Assembly (NCBI GenBank): GCA_964634885.1
Contig: CAZWLN010000066.1
Coordinates: 1-24,389 of the forward strand
Length of the DNA: 24,389 bases
From: DAINRZ01 sp964634885
Lineage (GTDB): Bacteria; Bacteroidota; Ignavibacteria; Kapaibacteriales; UBA2268
Direction: 5' to 3'
The position numbers and the translations under genes were made by a program. Shown piece after piece: positions 7,717 to 15,772 of the stretch (within the stretch, counting starts at the first letter, position 1; each line of letters begins with the position of its first letter). Below the pieces are notes generated by a model. That model worked only from the letters and a program-made list of their open reading frames with translations, made no database searches and was not told where the DNA came from.

Positions 7717-8241
7717 ATGAAAAATTCGAATAAAAACAAAGACCAGATTAGCGCAGAATTGGAAAAACACATGTCCGATGCAATGGCTAATTATCTCGAC
7801 TTGATCGGTGGAAAACCCATGTTGGGCCGGATATGGGGACTGTTGCTGTCCAGGAATGAACCTATGTCGTTGACGGAAATCGCTAAGGTACTGGGAATCT
7901 CTAAGCCCGCCGCCAGTAACACAATTAATAATGCAATGACCCTGCAGATTTTCACTAAAGTATATAATCCGGAATTTCCCAGGGAGAATTTCTTCATTGC
8001 CAGTCCTTACACACTCGAGTTCATGTTCAAAGCGGCAGAGAAAAAAACGACGATTTTAAGGTCTATACTTGAAAAAGCTGTGTCTATTATTCAAAACCCT
8101 GACGGGACGTTGTTTGACGACGACGACATCAGGGAGAAACACAAAAGGCTGGATAATATGAAGAAGATAATTGAAATTATTAGTAATGAATACCGTGAAT
8201 TCATTGAAAGAGTATATAAACAAATATCAGATAAAGACTAA
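7717..8241 (+). CDS. GbsR/MarR-type winged-helix transcriptional regulator
   Basis: 174 residues. A winged-helix domain covers about 35-95: GRIWGLLLSRNEPMSLTEIA, then KVLGISKPAASNTINNAMTL as the recognition region, then a wing. The opening GRIxGLLL and the length match the GbsR branch, known for control of osmoprotectant and transport genes. Residues 105-174 are helical and charged, suited to dimerisation. AAGGAAAT precedes the ATG. It is the first gene of a plus-strand run; the next start is 16 bp away, so it probably regulates the LolA/FtsX/barrel genes. A perfect palindrome just upstream is the likely binding site. What it senses cannot be read from the sequence. Confidence 0.88.
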   Translation: MKNSNKNKDQISAELEKHMSDAMANYLDLIGGKPMLGRIWGLLLSRNEPMSLTEIAKVLGISKPAASNTINNAMTLQIFTKVYNPEFPRENFFIASPYTLEFMFKAAEKKTTILRSILEKAVSIIQNPDGTLFDDDDIREKHKRLDNMKKIIEIISNEYREFIERVYKQISDKD

Positions 8242-8257
8242 ATATATGGAGTAATGT

Positions 8258-8992
8258 ATGAGAATACCGTCAATAATACTGTTCCTGTTGTTTACTGTTG
8301 CCACGCGGGCTGTTACTCCCGAGGAGATAATCACAAAGGCTGAGGAGAGCATCAAAGGAAAGACTTCACACGGCACTTTCACGATGAACGTCGTCAGGCC
8401 GGAATACACCCGTACTGTAAAAATGGAGTCCTGGAACGAGGGCAACGAGAATGCCCTGATTGTAGTTCTGGCACCCAAAAGAGAGCAGAACAACAAGACT
8501 CTTAAACGCGGCAACGAAATGTGGACATATTTGAAGAACACGGAACTGACGATGAAACTGCCGCCGTCGATGCTCCTGCAGTCTTGGAACGGTTCCGACC
8601 TTACCAATGACGATATGGTCCGGGAGTCCAACCTGGTGGAAGACTACAAATTGCGTCTGCTTGACGATGAGGTAATACGCGGTGTGAATTGCTGGCAGAT
8701 CGAATTGAAGCCCAAGCCCGGAGTGCCGGTTGCATGGGGGAAGATCCGGTACTGGGTCAGGAAATCCGATTACCTGCCTGCCCGTATGCGTTTCTACGAC
8801 GAAAAAGGCAAGCTTCACAGGACAATGGAGTTTTCGGATTACAGGGTGATGGGCGGCAAGAAGACATCCTGTACATGGAAGATAATCGACGAGACTAAAG
8901 TTAACCAGTACACTGAGTTCATTATCAATTCAATTGAATTTGACATTAAAATTCCTTCTAAGATATTTTCAATCAAAGAACTGGAGAAGTAA
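8258..8992 (+). CDS. LolA-like outer membrane lipoprotein-sorting protein
   Basis: 244 residues. A short signal peptide (MRIPSIILFLLFTVATRAVT) is followed by a LolA/LppX-type half-barrel pattern: EEIITKAEESIKGKTSHGTF, repeated beta strands such as RGNEMWTYLKNTELTMKLPP, and YWVRKSDYLPARMRFYDEKG. This is the family annotated as outer membrane lipoprotein-sorting protein (LolA-like). These proteins bind acyl chains in the periplasm. No lipobox, so it is predicted soluble. GGAG lies eight bases before the ATG. Two bases separate its stop from the GTG of the first permease, so the two are translationally linked. Inference: it shuttles the cargo extracted by the FtsX/ATPase complex to the barrel. 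Confidence 0.85.
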   Translation: MRIPSIILFLLFTVATRAVTPEEIITKAEESIKGKTSHGTFTMNVVRPEYTRTVKMESWNEGNENALIVVLAPKREQNNKTLKRGNEMWTYLKNTELTMKLPPSMLLQSWNGSDLTNDDMVRESNLVEDYKLRLLDDEVIRGVNCWQIELKPKPGVPVAWGKIRYWVRKSDYLPARMRFYDEKGKLHRTMEFSDYRVMGGKKTSCTWKIIDETKVNQYTEFIINSIEFDIKIPSKIFSIKELEK

Positions 8993-8994
8993 TA

Positions 8995-10227
8995 GTGATA
9001 CTCCTTTTGAAGCTTGCCTGGAGAAGCCTGTGGCGCAATTCGCGACGCTCGGTGATTGCCATCCTGGCCGTCTTCTTCGCCACCTTCCTGACGATTGCCA
9101 TGCGGGGCCTGCAGTTGGGTACCTACGAACACAACATCATTAGTTCGATTGAGATGTTCACAGGCTATCTACAGGTTCAGAACAGGGAGTTCAGGGACAA
9201 CGAGTCTCTGTCCAACTCCATTGTCCTGACTGACAGCCTGAAACAGGCCCTCGAAAGGACTGAAGGCATTATGGCCTTTGCCCCGAGGATATATACCGGC
9301 GGGCTGATTGGCAGGGACAAAGGCAATTCACAGGGCTGCAGCATTTTCGGTATCGACCCCGTACAGGAAAAGAAGGTTTCGAAAATTGCAGAAAGGGTTA
9401 AGGAAGGAAGATTTCTTAATAAAGATTCCGTTTACAATGTTGTCGTAGGTTATAAAGTATTGGACAACATCGGCGCTAAGATCGGCGATGAGGTGGTTGT
9501 CCTCTCGAGCGGCTATGACGGTTCCATGGGCAACCTGAAATTCAGGATTGTAGGAACTTCGAAAACAGGCAGCCCGGAAATGGACGGAATGATGGTAATG
9601 ATGCACATCGAAGCGGCGCGCGAGATGCTGGCGATGGAAGGCAGGGCATCGGTACTGGCTGTGAAAATTGCCGGAATCGAACAATTAAACTCAATCAAAA
9701 GCAGCCTGCGGCAGTCGGTCAAAGACAGTTCGCTGGCAGTACTTGACTGGGAAGAGCTGATGCCGGAGATGAAGCAGTCCATCGACATGGATAACATCAG
9801 CGGTATTATTTCGCTTGGGATGCTGATAATTATTGTTGCGTTCGGAATACTTAACACGGTGCTGATGTCCGTTACCGAGAGGTTCCGGGAATTCGGCATT
9901 ATGCTGGCGTTGGGTGTCAAGAACAGCTACCTTGCCGTTGTCGTTTTTCTCGAAACGATGATACTGACGTTCATAGGATTGATTGCCGGCAACCTTTTCG
10001 GATGGATCATCAATTTCTATTTCATTAAAAATCCGGTATATTTTTCCGGTGAATTTGCGAAGATGTATGAGGAGTTCGGTTTCCTGCCGGCAATGTTCTC
10101 GAGCCTCGATCCATCGATATTTGTTTCCACTACTCTGGTAATTCTGATCATAGCTGTTTTGGTGTTTATCTTTCCAGCATACCGTTTGTCGAAGTTAGAA
10201 GCACTGAAAGGAATAAGGTACACATGA
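8995..10227 (+). CDS. FtsX/LolE-type ABC transporter permease (first subunit)
   Basis: 410 residues with the usual LolC/E-MacB layout. The cytoplasmic start KLAWRSLWRNSRRS is followed by TM1 (about 18-36), a large periplasmic domain (about 40-265), and the FtsX domain with TM2 (about 269-292), TM3 (about 312-340) and TM4 (about 376-396). A coupling motif MSVTERFREFGIMLALGV lies after TM2. Start is GTG at 8995, preceded by CTGGAGAAG. Its end overlaps the second permease by four bases. By family it works as a mechanotransmission subunit, driven by the ATPase at 11465, pulling a hydrophobic cargo from the outer leaflet of the inner membrane or acting on a periplasmic partner. Confidence 0.93.
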   Translation: MILLLKLAWRSLWRNSRRSVIAILAVFFATFLTIAMRGLQLGTYEHNIISSIEMFTGYLQVQNREFRDNESLSNSIVLTDSLKQALERTEGIMAFAPRIYTGGLIGRDKGNSQGCSIFGIDPVQEKKVSKIAERVKEGRFLNKDSVYNVVVGYKVLDNIGAKIGDEVVVLSSGYDGSMGNLKFRIVGTSKTGSPEMDGMMVMMHIEAAREMLAMEGRASVLAVKIAGIEQLNSIKSSLRQSVKDSSLAVLDWEELMPEMKQSIDMDNISGIISLGMLIIIVAFGILNTVLMSVTERFREFGIMLALGVKNSYLAVVVFLETMILTFIGLIAGNLFGWIINFYFIKNPVYFSGEFAKMYEEFGFLPAMFSSLDPSIFVSTTLVILIIAVLVFIFPAYRLSKLEALKGIRYT

Positions 10228-11441
10228 TGATGCTGAAAATTGCCTGGCGTAACCTCTGGCGCAACAAAAGGAGGTCCCTGCTTGTCATCTGCTCCGTCGT
10301 TGTCGGCATATCAGCGACTCTTGTTTACGACACCCTGGGCAGGGGAATGGTCCTTCAGATGCTGAATAACCAGATTAATACCCACTATTCCCATATCGAG
10401 ATACACAAAAAAGGGTACAACGACAACAAAGTAGTGCAGAATTATATTCCCAATCCTGACTCGATTGAAAACCTGCTGCGCAGTAACCCCCATATACTGC
10501 ATTACAGCCGGAGGACGATGGTTTACGGACTCATCAGGTACGCCTCCAACTCCACCGGAATATACCTTACGGGCGTTGAACCGGACAAAGAACCTGCTAT
10601 TACAATCATAAAAAGTTCGGTTAAAAGAGGCACTTACCTGACAGGAGCCAAAAATGAGATTGTCATCTCGCAGAAACTTGCCGAGAAACTTGAAGTGGAC
10701 ACGGGCAACAACGTGGTTGTAATGGTCAACACGCTTCAGGGGCCGATAGGCATGGAAACTTTTGTCGTAACCGGCATATACAAGACGGGGAGCGCAGAAT
10801 TCGACAAGATGTATGTCTATATCCCGCTTCAGGCCTCGCAGGAGATACTTGGCCTGGGAAATTATATCCATGAATTTGCAACGATACTCGACGACACGAA
10901 GAACCTGGCTGTAGTGGAGGATTACCTTCAATCAGGCACCGGAAAAGGTATTGAGGTGTTGAACTATAAAAAATTAAGCCCTGCAATGGCAAGCTATGTC
11001 GATATGTATGACCAGATGATGCTCATTTTCTACCTGATTATCGGTATTGCCGTCATGTTCGGGTCCTCCAACGCCATGCTGATGTCGGTAATGGAGAGGA
11101 TAAAGGAATTCGGAGTACTGATGTCCATCGGCATGAGGAATATGAAAATCTTCAGGATGATCCTTGTCGAAGCCCTGATGATGGGTTTCATCGGCACCAT
11201 TACCGGTTTCCTCATCGGCTGGCTGATTTACCTGCCCTTAAGCAGTTCGGGTATCGACTTCAGCTTCTATGCCGAAAGCCTCGAGAGCTGGGGAGTGGGA
11301 AGCGTTATGTACCCTGTGCTGGAAATCGGGTCTGTATTGAATTCGATATTGGTTGTGCCCCTGGCAATCCTGATAGGTGCGCTTTATGCTGCGAGGAGGG
11401 CAATCAGGCTGCTGCCCACAGAAGCCCTCAGGTATGTTTAA
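10224..11441 (+). CDS. FtsX/LolC-type ABC transporter permease (second subunit)
   Basis: 405 residues, same layout as the preceding gene: KIAWRNLWRNKRRS, TM1 (about 18-35), periplasmic domain to about 262, then TM2 (about 265-285), the coupling motif MSVMERIKEFGVLMSIGM, TM3 (about 312-338) and TM4 (about 368-392). The two permeases are clearly paralogous but diverged, which suggests an obligate heterodimer as in LolCE rather than the MacB homodimer. The start overlaps the previous stop (ATGA). The gap to the ATPase gene is 23 bp and carries that gene's CCGGAGAAAA ribosome-binding site. Confidence 0.93.
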   Translation: MMMLKIAWRNLWRNKRRSLLVICSVVVGISATLVYDTLGRGMVLQMLNNQINTHYSHIEIHKKGYNDNKVVQNYIPNPDSIENLLRSNPHILHYSRRTMVYGLIRYASNSTGIYLTGVEPDKEPAITIIKSSVKRGTYLTGAKNEIVISQKLAEKLEVDTGNNVVVMVNTLQGPIGMETFVVTGIYKTGSAEFDKMYVYIPLQASQEILGLGNYIHEFATILDDTKNLAVVEDYLQSGTGKGIEVLNYKKLSPAMASYVDMYDQMMLIFYLIIGIAVMFGSSNAMLMSVMERIKEFGVLMSIGMRNMKIFRMILVEALMMGFIGTITGFLIGWLIYLPLSSSGIDFSFYAESLESWGVGSVMYPVLEIGSVLNSILVVPLAILIGALYAARRAIRLLPTEALRYV

Positions 11442-11464
11442 TCAAATTCCGGAGAAAAATTGTA

Positions 11465-12154
11465 ATGGCAAAAGATATAATTAAATTGAACAAAGTAACG
11501 AAAATATACAGCGATAACGGTGTACCCGTCGAAGCCCTACGCGGCATCGACCTTACAATCACCAAGGGAGAATTTACAGTAATTGCAGGCCCTTCGGGTT
11601 CGGGAAAGACGACACTGCTTAACGTTGTCGGCACGCTTGACAAGCCGACTTCCGGAAAAGTATTCCTCCAGGGGGAAGACATCGGCCTTAAAACGAGGAA
11701 ACAATTGTCGGACATCAGGCTGGACAGGCTGGGGTTCATCTTCCAGGCTTACAACCTCATCCCGGTGCTGACGGCGATGGAGAACATCGAATTTGCGATG
11801 ATGCTGAAAAAAATCCCTGAAAAGGAAAGGCGCAAAAAAGCTCTGGCGGTAATGGAGGAGCTTGAAATTGCCGAACTGGCAAAGAAAAAGCCCAACCAGA
11901 TGTCCGGCGGCCAGCAGCAGAGAGTTGCCGTCGCCAGGGCCATCGTCAATGACCCGGTCATTGTCCTTGCCGACGAACCTACCGCAAACATCGACTCGAA
12001 AACAGGGGAGAACCTGCTCAACCTCATGTTGAGGATGAATACAGAAAAGAACATAACTTTTGTGTTCTCGTCCCATGACAGGCAGGTAATGGATTTCTCG
12101 AGGAGGCTAATAACTTTAAAGGACGGCCTGATTGTCGAAGACACAGTTAAATAG
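11465..12154 (+). CDS. LolD/MacB-type ABC transporter ATP-binding protein
   Basis: 229 residues, a stand-alone nucleotide-binding subunit. Walker A GPSGSGKTT (42-50), Q-loop Gln94 in FIFQAYNL, signature MSGGQQQR (146-153), Walker B VIVLADEPT (165-173), D-loop NIDS and H-loop His204 are all present, so it should hydrolyse ATP. Length and the FQAYNLIPVLTAMENIE stretch are typical of the LolD/MacB/FtsE group that partners with FtsX-type permeases. It is in line with two such permeases and is the last closely spaced gene; 180 bp containing a dispersed hairpin repeat separate it from the barrel gene. It acts at the cytoplasmic face of the inner membrane. Confidence 0.95.
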   Translation: MAKDIIKLNKVTKIYSDNGVPVEALRGIDLTITKGEFTVIAGPSGSGKTTLLNVVGTLDKPTSGKVFLQGEDIGLKTRKQLSDIRLDRLGFIFQAYNLIPVLTAMENIEFAMMLKKIPEKERRKKALAVMEELEIAELAKKKPNQMSGGQQQRVAVARAIVNDPVIVLADEPTANIDSKTGENLLNLMLRMNTEKNITFVFSSHDRQVMDFSRRLITLKDGLIVEDTVK

Positions 12155-12334
12155 CAGGCGGGATAATATAAATTTCTTGTGGCCTGAGCCTTTATTAAGG
12201 CAATGGACAGAAGCCTACATTGAATTCACTTAAAATATGTAATGGATATGAAATATCAAGGAAAATCCAACCACCCCCTGCCCCCTCCTTATCTAAGGAG
12301 GGGAAAACAGTATATTGCCATATATCAATCCTTA
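12155..12334 (+). other. Spacer with two hairpins between ATPase and barrel genes
   Basis: Holds a small hairpin GCCTT-TATT-AAGGC (12188-12201) and the family A repeat (12266-12307). Neither is followed by a T-run, so neither is a classical terminator; they may instead stabilise or partly attenuate the message. An open frame runs through this spacer from ATG 12242 but its residues are those of the repeat. Confidence 0.55.
12266..12307 (+). repeat. Dispersed hairpin repeat, family A, copy 2
   Basis: CCAACCACCCCCTG lead, then a perfect stem CCCCTCCTT-ATCT-AAGGAGGGG (12282-12303) and AAAA. Relative to the copy at 17886-17955, both partners of one stem pair are changed (G-C to T-A), which preserves the hairpin. 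It lies in the leader of the barrel gene and creates a spurious N-terminal extension in that frame. The TCGCTCC tail of the other copies is absent. Confidence 0.88.
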
Positions 12335-13513
12335 ATGTGGAATTTCAATGTCCAGGCGCTTAAAGCGGAAATAATTCTCTTACTGATTCTTGCCGCTACT
12401 CCTGCCTTCGGCATTTCAGCTCCGGAGATTACAGGCTATGTATATGAGATGCCGAGTTACAGCGGCTCTTCGTTAATTTCTTTCCCGGGATTGCCTGAAT
12501 ATGAAATTCCAACGAACGCGGCCAATCTTACGAGGCTGAGGTTGAGGCCTGTATTAGAGACAGGCGAGGACAGCAGGCTGGAAGTACATTACGAAGCAGA
12601 CATCTTTTACAGCGAAGAGACAGGGCCGCTGTTCAAACAGTACAGCGGAGACAAGACAAAGAGACAGGCTCTCGACCTGAACTGGCTCATTTATAATAAA
12701 GGCAATTTCGTTGTTAATCATTTCATCGACCGTTTTTACTACCGTAAGTCCTTCGACTGGGGCGACCTTACTGTCGGCAGGCAGAGGATTGCCTGGGGAA
12801 CTGGGAGGGTGTGGCAGCCCACAGATCTTTTCGGGCCAATCAGCCCGACCAATTACAGTAAATTTGAAAAGGACGGCGCGGACGCTGTTTCTTTGAAGAT
12901 CTCGCTTGGGCTGATGTCCGACATCGAACTGGTTTACAACTATACCGGAACTTATGCAGGCTCGAATTACGGAGCGCGTTTCCGGACCAATTACAGCGAG
13001 TACGACATCTCGCTTCTGGCAGGCTGGTTTGACCGCACGGCAAGAGTTGGAGTGGACTTCGCCGGCAACCTCTTCGGAGCCGGCCTCAGGGGGGAAATGC
13101 TGTACACGGCGGGAAAAGACGGCGTCAAAGGGAGTGTCAAAGCCATCGCCGGGCTTGATTACCAATTTACCGAAGACCTGTACGGCCTGCTGGAGTTTCA
13201 CTACAACGGCGCCGGGACGACATGTCGGTATTGCTATGACTGGGCAGCGCTCATCAGTGGTGATGTACTTAACGTCGGAAAATACTACGCGGCGGCACAG
13301 GCTTCCTATATGGTACACCCTTTGATCAGTGTCAGCCTTATGAGTTTAGTCAACATCGGCGACGGCAGCGGCATGGTTGTACCGGCTGCGTCCTGGTCAG
13401 TCTCAGACGAGTTCAGCCTGAAGCTGGGAGGGATGGCTTTCTTCGGCGACAGCCCCGACGAATACGCTTTCTATCCTTCAGCCCTGTACCTGCTCGCGGA
13501 GTGGTATTTTTAG
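12335..13513 (+). CDS. Outer-membrane beta-barrel protein of the LolA/FtsX operon
   Basis: From ATG 12335 the product is about 392 residues with a signal peptide (KAEIILLLILAATPAFG) and then alternating amphipathic strands ending in the C-terminal aromatic ALYLLAEWYF, typical of barrels. A conserved-looking block GRQRIAWGTGRVWQPTDLF, then SPTNYSKFEKDGADAVSL, resembles a family of barrels found with FtsX/LolA-like operons; I recall no functional assignment. The frame is open from 12242, but those residues come from a repeat, so I chose the Met directly before the signal peptide; its ribosome-binding site is weak. Two cysteines (TCRYCYD) sit in one loop. Inferred role: outer-membrane receiver or exit for the cargo moved by the upstream genes. 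Confidence 0.8.
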   Translation: MWNFNVQALKAEIILLLILAATPAFGISAPEITGYVYEMPSYSGSSLISFPGLPEYEIPTNAANLTRLRLRPVLETGEDSRLEVHYEADIFYSEETGPLFKQYSGDKTKRQALDLNWLIYNKGNFVVNHFIDRFYYRKSFDWGDLTVGRQRIAWGTGRVWQPTDLFGPISPTNYSKFEKDGADAVSLKISLGLMSDIELVYNYTGTYAGSNYGARFRTNYSEYDISLLAGWFDRTARVGVDFAGNLFGAGLRGEMLYTAGKDGVKGSVKAIAGLDYQFTEDLYGLLEFHYNGAGTTCRYCYDWAALISGDVLNVGKYYAAAQASYMVHPLISVSLMSLVNIGDGSGMVVPAASWSVSDEFSLKLGGMAFFGDSPDEYAFYPSALYLLAEWYF

Positions 13514-13620
13514 AGAATAAAACAGTATCATGTTGAAAGTAACAGTGTCTTATCTTCAGTTTTATTAATGGTTGTTTCATTATGAAATCCCGGCTTCAGG
13601 CGGATTGGAATGTATCCGGA

Positions 13621-13712
13621 GCAGAACCCGATTACAGGGTTCGTCCCCTGACGGGGTTGGCAGTGATTCAAGATATATATTGTTACAGATATTCAACCCC
13701 TGACAGGGTTGG
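13621..13712 (+). repeat. Hairpin repeat, family C, two units
   Basis: CCCCTGACGGGGTTGG (13645-13660) and CCCCTGACAGGGTTGG (13697-13712) differ at one base; the first forms CCCC-TGAC-GGGG. An additional AACCC-N7-GGGTT pair lies at 13625-13641. They fill the middle of the 330-bp stretch between the barrel gene and the MazE-like gene, in which I see no gene. Confidence 0.75.
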
Positions 13713-13844
13713 TTCGTTGTAATGGCATTAGATTAATTAATATCTTCCACCCCAAGAAATATACTTGAGCCTAAAATTTATCTTTATAATAGTCGTTTAA
13801 TTTATAGAATTGATATATTTAGTAATAGTATTCACAGGATACAA

Positions 13845-14084
13845 ATGGAAACATCTGTCAAGAAATGGGGTAAGAGCCTTGGAATCAGGATACCGGCAGA
13901 ATTTGCCAACCAGGCGAACATTTCAGAAGGTTCGAAGGTTAATATTGTAATGAAAAAAAAACGAATTGAGATTATGGCTTTAGAAACGGATGAAAAATCA
14001 TTAAAGGATATTTTAAATAAAATTTCTCCTGAAAACAGGCATGAAGAGATAGACAGTGGAGTTGCGGTAGGGAATGAGTTTTGA
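13845..14084 (+). CDS. MazE-like antitoxin, AbrB/SpoVT fold (orphan)
   Basis: 79 residues. The N-terminal swapped-hairpin DNA-binding domain is plain: METSVKKWGKSLGIRIPAEF, then ISEGSKVNIVMKKKRIEIM. The C-terminal part (about 48-79) is the acidic, flexible segment that binds MazF toxins (LKDILNKISPENRHEEIDSG). AGGA lies six bases before the ATG. In a normal mazEF pair the toxin start overlaps this stop; here the overlapping ATG (14084) opens only a 17-residue frame with no MazF similarity, so the toxin is missing. It could be a leftover, an anti-addiction gene or a free regulator of its own promoter. Confidence 0.85.
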   Translation: METSVKKWGKSLGIRIPAEFANQANISEGSKVNIVMKKKRIEIMALETDEKSLKDILNKISPENRHEEIDSGVAVGNEF

Positions 14085-14137
14085 TGTTTTTAATTAAAAG
14101 ATTTCATTCTCAAACTACTCTTCATTCTGGATTCTAA
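14084..14137 (+). other. 17-codon frame at the expected toxin position
   Basis: ATG overlaps the MazE-like stop (TGATG), exactly where a MazF gene normally starts, but the frame ends at TAA 14135-14137 and its residues (MFLIKRFHSQ and on) do not resemble MazF. The rest of the gap to 14178 is AT-rich and holds no toxin-like frame. Either a deletion relic or chance. Confidence 0.3.
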
Positions 14138-14178
14138 ATATTACATAATTGAATATACAAATTTCTTCCCCTTCCTGT

Positions 14179-14209
14179 TTTATTTATTTACTGAATTGTG
14201 CTATCTTTG
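14179..14209 (+). promoter_or_regulatory. Promoter of the symporter gene
   Basis: TATCTTTG (14202-14209) matches the -7 TAnnTTTG, with TTTA at 19-bp spacing (14179-14182; three of four to TTTG). The ATG at 14237 is 27 bp beyond the -7 box, giving a short leader. The symporter is therefore probably transcribed on its own. Confidence 0.6.
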
Positions 14210-14236
14210 GCAATACTGTTTATGTATAATCATTAA

Positions 14237-15769
14237 ATGAAGTTACTGATGAGTATGTTTAAGAAGGTTCCGTTACATATCCTGATTGTTGCAGCGCTTG
14301 TTCTCGGTTCCGTCTTTGGCGGCCTCTTCCCGGTGGACAGAGATGTTGTCGTTGTCGGCTGGCTCGACGGCGGTGCAAACAATACTTCAGAGGTCAAAGA
14401 CTGGCAATCAATCTCGCTTTTCTACAGGCAGAAAGCCGGGGACAGCATCCTGGCTGAAGTGACTTTCCTGAAAAATGAGAAAAACAAACTCATCAAACAC
14501 TTCAACAATCTCTCGGGTGAACAAAGAAAAACGTTGATAATAAAGTCGGTTAGCAAAGATACTTCGACCTTCGCCAATGTAACGTCAATTGAAAAGCAAA
14601 CTACAATTGCCTCTGAAATCAAACCCATCGGCGACCTGTTCATCAACCTCCTGAGCTTTCTGGCCATTCCCTTAGTGATTGCCTCGCTCATCGTAGGCGC
14701 CGCCAGCCTCGGCGATGTGAAGAAACTCGGGCGCATAGGCGGGAAAACCTTTGGTTTATATATCATTACTACCGCCATTGCAATCGTCATCGGGCTGGTT
14801 ATTGCAAACAGCTTAGAGCCGGGGAAAAAGGTCGATGAAAGCTCTAAGAATATGCTGATCAGCGAATATGAATCCGAGACATCCGAAAAATTAGTGCAAA
14901 ATGTGAAGATTGATATTGTCGATTTCGTGGTGAGCCTTGTGCCCCGCAATCCCATTAACGCAATGGCAAACGGCAATATGCTCCAGATTGTTTTCTTTGC
15001 CGTCATCTTCGGCATGACAATCACTTTCATCGATAAAACCAAGGCGGATATACTCATCAAATTCTTCGACGCCGTCAGCGACACGATGATCAGGATGGTG
15101 GACATATTCATGCTGATGGCGCCGCTGGGGGTGTTTGCCCTGATCTCGGCAACGATTGCAGAGTTCGGTTTCGACATCATTACTACCATCCTGTGGTATA
15201 TCCTGTCGGTAGTGCTCGGACTGATTCTGCATACTACCCTGGTCTATTCGGCATTGGTAAAAACGATGGGTAAAATGAGCCCCTTGAAGTTCTTCAAAGG
15301 TATGCGCACGGCCCAGGCCATTGCCTTCAGTACCAGTTCCAGTGCGGCAACGCTGCCTGTCAATTTCGAGTGCGTCGAAAAGAACCTGGGAGTGCCGAAG
15401 CAGATCAGCGGTTTTGTACTTCCGCTGGGCGCTACAATCAACATGGACGGTACAGCCCTGTACCAGGGAGTGGCAACGGTATTCATCGCCCAGGTTTACG
15501 GCATGGACCTTGACCTGGCCCAGCAATTAACGATAATTCTTACGGCGGTGCTTGCTTCCATCGGTACAGCGCCTGTTCCTGGTGTAGGCATAATTATGCT
15601 GATAATGATACTCCAGTCTGTTCATGTCCCTCCGGAAGGGATTGCCCTCATCATCGGTGTGGACAGGATACTCGACATGCTCAGGACTATAACAAATATT
15701 ACGGGAGATGCGGCAGTAGCTGTAGCTGTCGCCGGAAGCGAAAAAGTGATGGGAGCTGCGTCGGAGTAA
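14237..15769 (+). CDS. Dicarboxylate/amino acid:cation symporter (GltP/SLC1 family)
   Basis: 510 residues, against about 400-440 for most bacterial members. The transport core is intact: the Ser-rich HP1 tip STSSSAATLP (365-374), NMDGTALYQ (402-410) in TM7, and GVDRILDMLRTITNITGD (474-491) in TM8, which binds substrate and Na+ in this family. TM1 is at about 12-32. The extra length is a polar segment of about 100 residues (about 33-130) between TM1 and TM2, followed by a second smaller insertion (about 193-228). Both should face outside if the standard topology holds. Substrate is probably glutamate, aspartate or a C4-dicarboxylate. Own promoter at 14179-14209; its stop is three bases from the convergent neighbour's stop. 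Confidence 0.93.
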   Translation: MKLLMSMFKKVPLHILIVAALVLGSVFGGLFPVDRDVVVVGWLDGGANNTSEVKDWQSISLFYRQKAGDSILAEVTFLKNEKNKLIKHFNNLSGEQRKTLIIKSVSKDTSTFANVTSIEKQTTIASEIKPIGDLFINLLSFLAIPLVIASLIVGAASLGDVKKLGRIGGKTFGLYIITTAIAIVIGLVIANSLEPGKKVDESSKNMLISEYESETSEKLVQNVKIDIVDFVVSLVPRNPINAMANGNMLQIVFFAVIFGMTITFIDKTKADILIKFFDAVSDTMIRMVDIFMLMAPLGVFALISATIAEFGFDIITTILWYILSVVLGLILHTTLVYSALVKTMGKMSPLKFFKGMRTAQAIAFSTSSSAATLPVNFECVEKNLGVPKQISGFVLPLGATINMDGTALYQGVATVFIAQVYGMDLDLAQQLTIILTAVLASIGTAPVPGVGIIMLIMILQSVHVPPEGIALIIGVDRILDMLRTITNITGDAAVAVAVAGSEKVMGAASE

Positions 15770-15772
15770 GCT

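Noticed and set aside
12188..12201. GCCTT-TATT-AAGGC hairpin as terminator after the ATPase gene
   Set aside because: Only five pairs and no following T-run; the barrel gene downstream is on the same strand and fits the operon.
14422..15526. Long minus-strand frames across the symporter gene
   Set aside because: They are antisense to a protein with complete SLC1 motifs and have no family features of their own.
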